Of a stretch of DNA of 64,000 bases, positions 58,100 through 64,000 are shown in pieces. Source of the stretch: Solen grandis (Eukaryota > Mollusca > Bivalvia > Adapedonta > Solenidae); contig CM037785.1 of assembly GCA_021229015.1 (NCBI GenBank), positions 390,221-454,220 of the forward strand, given 5' to 3'. The notes beneath the pieces are model-generated. The model was not told the DNA's origin, ran no database searches, and worked only from the letters and a program-made list of their open reading frames with translations. Numbering within the stretch: position 1 is the stretch's first letter; each line of letters starts with the position of its first letter. The translations under genes were made by a program, and so were the position numbers.

Positions 58100-58345
58100 C
58101 ATACTGTTTGTTTTGTATCATTGGACCGCTGATGGTATTTCAGTCATTTGGAGACTATGCTTACCTGAGACATATAAAGTGCTGTCACACTGCAGTATCC
58201 CGCCATAGACATGTTGCATGATACCACACCCACTCACATTATCCTAACACTTTGCCAAACAGTCCTAGAATACCCTTATATTCTCAGCGCCAAGCAAGGG
58301 AGCTTTACCAGTACTATTTTTACAAGTCTGGTATGTCGATGCAGG
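58100..58345 (-). mobile_element. SINE copy, body plus end of head
   Basis: Plus-strand TCAGTCATTTGGAGACTATG, CACACTGCAGTATCCCGCCA, AGCGCCAAGCAAGGGAGCTT and TACCAGTACTATTTTTACAA follow the order of the SINE body in reverse. The end GGGCACCCACGATAGG corresponds to the start of the tRNA-like head. The nearby open frame 58211-58423 is only this repeat read through. Confidence 0.7.
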
Positions 58346-58730
58346 GCACCCACGATAGGCATCTCAATGTCTTTGACAATGTATGTGTGTTGGTGCATTA
58401 GTGTGTACCATGCAGTCACATGACCATATTAAGTATGGCACATATTGATTGATCACAGTGCAAAAATCTCTACCATATCCATGTACCTTGAGAGAAATGG
58501 GGATTTGCATTGATTTATTGAGGAAAAGACTCTGATCTAAATATTTCAAAAGCTAACAATATGCTCTAGCTTCAATAAATAAAATTCAAATGAAAATAAT
58601 GTTAAACAAAGCATACAATTTACAAAGTTACTATTTCTCGTTTAACATTTTCATGTTGCTGTCAATAATTACTGTCATATGCAACAATTTGTGCATTAGT
58701 CCAAAGCAGATTATGTCTAAATATCAACTT

Positions 58731-59237
58731 AACTAGAAATGTGTCCAGATACACAGATGCCCCCACCTGTCCCATCTTCCAAAACAAAGGCCAACACCCA
58801 AGTGCACAAGCCATGTCCTGAGTAATATATCCATGAAGTTTCAAGTCTGTAGTACAAATACTTTCAAAGTTACACGCATCACAAGCATAAAATTCCATAT
58901 ATTTCAAAAACAAAGGCCCATAACTGCCACTTTCAAAAACGGTTCATTAATAATACCCAGATGCACAAGTTCAAGTCCTGAATAATATATCCATGAAGTT
59001 TCAAGTCTGTATTACAAATACTTTCAAAGTTACGCGCATCACAAGCATAAAATTCCATATATTTCAAAAACAAAGGCCCATAACCCTGTCAACTTCAACA
59101 AAGGTTCATTAAGAATACCCAGTGCAAAGTTCAGTCCTGAATAATATATCCATGAAGTTTCAAGTCGTACAAATACTTTCAAGTTACGGCATCACAACAT
59201 AAAATTCCATATTCCTATTTTGGTGGGGGCATAATAA
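58731..59237 (-). mobile_element. Family B HINE-like element with ~160-bp core repeats
   Basis: On the minus strand it begins TTTTATTATGCCCCCACC and ends GGTGGGGGCAT, hairpin TGTGTATCTGGACACA, then TTTCTAGTT. The 11-base terminal arm is thus repeated inverted just before the 3' hairpin. Inside are three copies of a ~160-bp unit (plus-strand CCATGAAGTTTCAAGTC at 58831, 58991 and 59149). It has no coding potential. Confidence 0.8.
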
Positions 59238-59380
59238 AACCTTTGAGAAGCCTTCCAGCTCTGTGTCTTACAAAAACTGTCAGGAGCCCCCCAGGGTCTT
59301 ACTTCCCCTGTAATAAGCTAGACATTGCTCATATAACTGACATACTTTTTTTTCAAATTTGCTTTATTTATGTCTTAAAA

Positions 59381-60098
59381 TCAAGAGGGCCAAGATGGTC
59401 CAGAAATTGTTCACCTAAGAATGTTGACTTCATTCTTTATTATGGCATAGTCATACTGAAAACATAATCCATGCAAGGTACAGCAAGATCCCTGAGATGG
59501 GGTCAATTTTGTCTATGTAAAATAGGTGATCCCTGGGAATGGGCCAATTTTGACTTTAGAGTCATGATTTGAAGAAACCTGATAAATGTCCACTAGGTCA
59601 TGTTACACACCAAATATCTAAACTCCAGGCCTTGTGGTTTTGACAGGATTTTTTTTATAGTTTTTTGTTATTGGCTTTGTAAAATCAAGTGACCCTGGTA
59701 ATATCAAGTGACCCTGGATGGGACCAATTTTGACCCAGGATCATGATTTTAACTCATGTGGTAGAGGTCCACTAGACAATGCTATACACCAAATATCTGA
59801 ACTAAAGGCCCTGTAGTTTTGCCGTAGAAGATTTTCCAAGTTTGCATTTCTAAAAGCTATTTTTAGCTCCTCTGACCTACTTTTTCAACCAATCAAAACA
59901 CTTCAAACAATTTTGAATGAGGACCTTATTAGGATCAATCTTGTGAAGTTTATTTAATCCAATCAAAAGTTTAGGAGATTTTGTTTAAAGGAAACTGTTG
60001 ACAAAGGACGCATGCAGTCTCATGAACGGACGATTGACACAAGGCCATCCTAATAGCTCACCTTGAGCATGTTGTGCTTATGTAAGCTTAAAAAAACA
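59381..60098 (+). mobile_element. Family C element, degraded
   Basis: The 5' tip TCAAGAGGGCCAAGATGGTC is followed by GTTCACCTAAG. The interior has repeats of GTGACCCTGG...GGGACCAATTTTGAC and AATATCTRAACT phrases spaced ~175-190 bp. The 3' end is AGCTCACCTTGAGCATGTTG then TGCTTATGTAAGCTTAAAAA. The terminal arms are less perfect than in the 56.7-57.4 kb copy. Confidence 0.7.
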
Positions 60099-60602
60099 AC
60101 ACAATTTTCTTCATTAATTGCTATTGTTTTAGACTGAAAATTTCAGATTATGTATTGGGTCTTTTAAAAATTAAATTATATATGGTTCTGATGTGATGTA
60201 AATGGATACAGCAATATTGTATGCTTCTTTAACATCAAGGTTTGTGAGCTAAGCATTTGGAAGGTTAACATTATCATCAGCAAATGTCACATAAATGATG
60301 CATAACTGTTCAAGACACATTTCCCCTTTGCTGCATTGATGAATGCTGTGGACTTCATTCCTAACAGCTGAAAAAAAAGCTGTTCAGAGACAGCACATTC
60401 CACTATCAAACAGCTCTTATTGTGCATTCTGATATGAAAAAAAATATATATATATATAAAAAAAGAATATATGGTTCTTTCCCCAAATTGGGCGATGAAA
60501 TATAACTTTTTCAAAGTCTCATCTTGCTGAGCAAAAAAATATTTGTAAGAAAAATAGTTATCTTTCAAATCCAACAGGTTTGATCTAACAAAAAGAGTAC
60601 AA

Positions 60603-60800
60603 AGGCTGCTGTGGTCCTGAGGTTACATACTCGACTGCTGATCTGAAGGTTGTAGGTTCAAAACCTGTATGGGCAAGGATTTTTCATGACCTTCCAAGAT
60701 GCAAAGTACTGGTCCAATCCTTGTACCATCAAGAGGGTTTAGTATAAATTGTAAGAACTTGCTTCCAAGTAGACATAAAATGAAGAAGTTTGGATTAGGA
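60603..60800 (+). mobile_element. tRNA-derived SINE, second family
   Basis: The head 60606-60676 has GGTCCTGAGGTTACATACTC (A-box region) and AAGGTTGTAGGTTCAAAACC (B box), then a body (GATGCAAAGTACTGGTCCAA, CATCAAGAGGGTTTAGTATA). The body does not match the 8.4 kb SINE. The head lacks a proper acceptor stem, so it is not a functional tRNA. A GA microsatellite lies at ~60821-60834. Confidence 0.6.
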
Positions 60801-60834
60801 ATACAAAAGTTAACAATTTACAGAGAGAGAGAGA

Positions 60835-61297
60835 GGAGAATGTGAAGCAGACAATACTTAGTAATTTGGGTATTTCTTACCTTAAGTGCATAAAAAAATT
60901 ATACATACGTATACTTTGCTTGTTAATATGGATGACAAAGGCCTGCTCCACTGGGACAAACCTGGAATGATGGAAGAATGTGGTTGCATAAATTTTAGAT
61001 TATAAACATGTGATACTTCCTTCCAAGGAAAACAAACTGCAACAACAGTGAAGTCTGTTATTCATATGGCAGCAGATGACTAATACATATTAATACAGGC
61101 ATTAAAACTCAGTTTGTTCTGTTTAAGCAATAAATATGCAACATTTCATTTGCTTTAACAATATACCAGTGAATCTCATGGATCACAATACTAGTTATGA
61201 ATGTCAAAAAAAAAAAAAATTACTGAAAGCAGGAGATATTCTATGGATTAATATATAGGTCCTGCTGAAAGTAAGCAAAACCAAATACATTGACTAA
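60835..61297. other. Unassigned sequence
   Basis: No repeat landmark or frame; an A-run of ~13 nt occurs at ~61207. Confidence 0.35.
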
Positions 61298-61337
61298 GAA
61301 AAAAGAAGGATATGAAGGCCCTAGATCACTCACCTGA
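61298..61337 (+). mobile_element. Family C 5' tip
   Basis: AAAAGAAGGATATGAAGGCC then CTAGATCACTCACCTGATT matches the family C start. The core repeat and 3' hairpin are not recognisable downstream, so it is a truncated copy. Confidence 0.6.
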
Positions 61338-61811
61338 TTTTTAAGGAGCCTATATATAAGCTAATTCAAGCTAAAGATTTTGAAAACGAAGTGTGGACAA
61401 AATGTGTCTACTGAGACAAGCTGATTCCAGTATACACCCCCACCCCCAATTAATTACAAACCTGCATGACATTGGAGGGTTTATGTGAAATTATTTTATC
61501 ACAAGCATTCATGTTAAAGATGATAAATGAGTCCATAGCAATTGTGTCAAGTTGATCAAAAGCATGGCAAAACTGCAATAATTTTATTAGTAAGCTGAAC
61601 TATCAACAGCAAACTATGAATGTAATTTCTGAATGTGTGTTTTATTAAAAACAAGACAAGGCAATGCCATGAAATCTGGATTTTTTATATATATTCTAGT
61701 TCAACGCTTACTTTTTGAAAATTTATTCATAAAGCCAGCAATAACTAATTTGCATTTCTTACAAGTCAGGCTGCTACAGTATCATTCGAGTTACAATTCT
61801 GGAAAACAAAT

Positions 61812-62005
61812 GTTTGTTTTATTATGCTTAAAATCCCACCAACAGTAATCCATCATTCAAGATTCTGTTTACATGAGACAGATAATGTGCTGCCTCCATA
61901 AAAAAATGGCATACCAAATCTAGACACTTATCCCTACACCAGGCCAACCAGTCCTGGAACCACCCTGATGAACTGAGAGCCAAGTACAAGGGAGATATAC
62001 CATTA
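61812..62005 (-). mobile_element. SINE copy, body only
   Basis: Plus-strand TGTTTGTTTTATTATGCTTA, AAATCCCACCAACAGTAAT, GTTTACATGAGACAGATAAT, GTCCTGGAACCACCCTGATG and AAGTACAAGGGAGATATACC follow the reversed SINE body order. The tRNA head is missing. Confidence 0.65.
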
Positions 62006-62039
62006 ACCTTTTAAAAAATGTTGATATGTTGCATGGTAT

Positions 62040-63045
62040 TGGGTCAGAAAGGTTGGAAACCAAAAAAGACCCGTACCAAAAAAGGCCCACTTTTAACAGA
62101 AACAGAAAGACCGAAATATTGGGTCATAAAATGCCCACTTATACGGGTTTCAGGGGTTTCCTTAAGGATTTGACTTTCACTTGCCTAGGGGGCAAGTTAC
62201 TTTGATCATCTACTTGCCCTCAGTGAAAACGCTTGTCTGATCTTTAAGTTAGTTATGTTTTTAATGTTTAAAACTTAATATGTGTAGTATTAAGATGATT
62301 TTTGGTTAACATGTATCAAACACAATTTGCAAGCAACTCACCCCCTATATAATGTAAAAAATAAAATAATAAAAAAAAACCCCGAAAAACTTTCGTTTAC
62401 GAAAATAAACTTGCCCAACAGGCTATCTCCTTGGAAAAAATCACTTGCCCATGGTGATTTTAAACCGGCACGGGCAAGCGGGCGTCCACTTAAGAAACCC
62501 TGGGTTTTAATCTTATTAATATAATAGAATTCAGTAAATATTGATATTTATTTTATACATTTTATGTTTTAAGTGCTTAAAAAGAGTCTGTATGTTACAA
62601 TATGATATTACATTGTTTGTTCTTTGTTCCTGCCATTATCACACAGATTTTTATAAAAAATTACAGGGTAAACAAAGTAAAAAAAATAAAACCATTTTCC
62701 CATTTTTTTTTTTTTGTTATTTTTTCTCCAAATAATTTCAAGCAGGCCTTTATATAAAATTATCAAAATAAAATACATGAAAAAAAACAACTGATTTAAA
62801 CAATGAGTTTAAGATACCCTTTTCAGTAATACATTTTTCTAAATGTATAACATTTACTACACTGTCGCCAAGTGTGAAAGCAGGTTAAGATATTATTACC
62901 ATAAACACTATAAAGAAATAAAATCATATCTAATCACGTAAATAATAAATGGGCCTTTTTTGTCCGGTCCTTTCTGGACCAAGCCGTTCCAGTCTTGTGC
63001 CTTTTCAGTACCAAGCTTTCTGATTTCAGGCCTTTCTCACCCTAA
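62040..63045. repeat. Imperfect inverted repeat flanking a nested MITE
   Basis: The left arm (~62040-62105, GACCCGTACCAAAAAAGGCC then CACTTTT) and right arm (~62945-63040, ATGGGCCTTTTTTGTCCGGT then CCTTTCTGG) are inverted relatives, sharing GGGCCTTTTTT and CCTTTCTG blocks. The arms are diverged, so this may be a decayed foldback element or two inverted copies. Confidence 0.4.
62145..62512. mobile_element. MITE-like element
   Basis: The left end CAGGGGTTTCCTTAAGGA and right end CCACTTAAGAAACCCTGG are imperfect terminal inverted repeats. Inside, ACTTGCC(C)/GGGCAAG words recur in both orientations (62189, 62212, 62410, 62445, 62470), so much of the ~365 bp could fold on itself. Non-coding. The open frame at 62327-62524 lies inside it and is not a gene. 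Confidence 0.6.
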
Positions 63046-63191
63046 TTCTGTTGCATCAAGATACCAAACTTATAATTATCCAATTGAGAGGAAGTCCTCT
63101 AAATACACAACTACTATGAGGAAAGAAATCATGGAAAATGAAACATGAATACTTCTGATTTTACATTCAGTGTGGAAGATTGATGATTTCT

Positions 63192-63310
63192 GAGTTTACC
63201 GTTGCTGCGACAGTATTTCAGTCATCTAATTACAGGTGGAGGAAGACCCCAAATGCACTGAGGCATCTGAGTAGAACCTTAGACCTACTGCAAGCCAAGT
63301 GTTGGAAGAA
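63192..63310 (-). mobile_element. Short SINE-related fragment
   Basis: GTTGCTGCGACAGTATTTCA then GTCATCTAATTACAGGTGGA resembles the CAACAGTATTTCAGTCAT core of the SINE body seen at 45.2 kb, then diverges. Confidence 0.4.
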
Positions 63311-64000
63311 TATATAAATACTTTTAAAAAGAGTAGGTAATACAACCTGTTTTTGTAATGGAAGTCAGCAACTACAGACTGCTATCCAGTGAAGGAGGCT
63401 TTGACATCACACATGATCATATTTTTAAACTCTGTAAATATACTTTTGTACAGGTTCCATTTTAATACAGTAATAAAAACAACATTGATAAGCCACCTAT
63501 TCATTTTAATATTTGCTGCATTCAAATAGTCAATGTTATAATATTTGGAAACTTTATCAACTTAAAGGAAGGCATTGCAACAACGCTATATCAGCAGCAC
63601 AAAAGTAGAATGATATCTTATAATGTCAAGGCTCAAGCCATCCTGATATGATCTAAATAAAATGTCCTGAAGCTATTTCAAAACTAATGTTGAGCATCAA
63701 CTCAAAGTCAAAGTGCTATGTAAATACCATTTCCAGACCTTTTTTTTCAGAAGTTGGGGAAGATCTTCATAATTTTGGTGGAAAATATTGCCATTTTCTT
63801 TCATTGGGAAAGAAAAATCCTGGGGTAAGCTGCAAATTTGGGAAAAGTGCATGAATTTAAAGAATTTTACAGATGTTAAGGCGCCTTTGAACTGCCCCTG
63901 ATGAAGAAGGAAATAAAGTCCTGATTTTAAAGCCCATTTTGTCCCAAATTACTAAAACACTTCCAATAATCAATGGTTCACCCTAAAAAAATGTTTGACA
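63311..64000. other. Unassigned sequence at window end
   Basis: No frame, RNA gene or period was recognised. The stretch from ~63730 (TCAGAAGTTGGGGAAGATCT ... GGGAAAGAAAAATCCTGGGG) looks like it could belong to a dispersed repeat but has no second copy in this window. Confidence 0.35.

Noticed and set aside
60606..60676. Functional tRNA gene
   Set aside because: Only box-like motifs fit. No proper cloverleaf could be drawn and it is fused to a SINE-like body.

Overview
The window looks like a repeat-dominated stretch of a metazoan nuclear genome, most likely a bivalve mollusc. I infer this from the AT-rich base composition, tRNA-derived SINEs, and several dispersed families whose ends resemble repeats I know from bivalve genomes (starts like AAGAGGGCCA...GCTCACCTGAG, ends like GCTCAGGTGAGCTAAAAA, and ATGCCCCC/GGGGGCAT hairpins). 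No host protein-coding gene could be supported. Every convincing coding sequence belongs to a transposable element.

Layout. 1-15.7 kb is degraded, homopolymer-rich sequence that reads like poorly polished long-read consensus. It holds a ~1.1 kb inverted repeat (481-1600 / 5410-6545), a damaged copy of the main array family (6.7-8.4 kb), SINEs (8.4-9.2 kb), a 160-bp tandem array (9.8-11.3 kb) and a 144-bp tandem array (13.4-14.5 kb). A 100-N scaffold gap follows at 15707-15806.

15.8-38.9 kb is the most striking region. It holds eight head-to-tail units of 2.5-3.1 kb. Each is built from 3-7 sub-repeats of ~420-450 bp carrying CRE-like palindromes (TGACGTCATATGACGTCA, TGACGTCACGTGACGTCA), usually followed by a ~1.3 kb linker with an A-run and a GTT-rich tract. 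Each unit ends in a palindrome followed closely by CTAG (ATTCGTTTAAACGAAT, GACAT, CTAG). Most units are preceded by 1-5 tandem copies of a ~50-bp hairpin (AGGACTTTCTGC...GCAGAAAGTCCT). The arm of that hairpin recurs just upstream of the terminal palindrome. This is the asymmetric-terminal-repeat plus 3' hairpin design described for non-autonomous Helentron-like (HINE) rolling-circle elements. 39-42 kb holds an 843-bp duplication and a 189-bp satellite that also finishes in hairpin + TCTAG, followed by a divergent unit.

43.6-48.1 kb has a decayed non-LTR retrotransposon RT fragment, SINEs, and a second HINE-like family with ATGCCCCC/GGGGGCAT ends. 48.2-56.4 kb (minus strand) is an almost intact autonomous Helentron. 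It encodes an OTU protease, a second cysteine-protease-like domain, a zinc-finger region, a Helitron Rep (HVH and two-tyrosine motifs), a Pif1-type helicase and an EEP/APE-like endonuclease. Its ~2,700 codons are interrupted by only four apparent one-base deletions. 56.4-64 kb is a mosaic of short elements (internal ~160-bp repeats, SINEs, a MITE).

How the parts relate: the Helentron supplies the class of enzymes that mobilises elements with the end structure seen in the arrays. That this copy or its relatives moved them is inference, because the Helentron's own termini could not be resolved.
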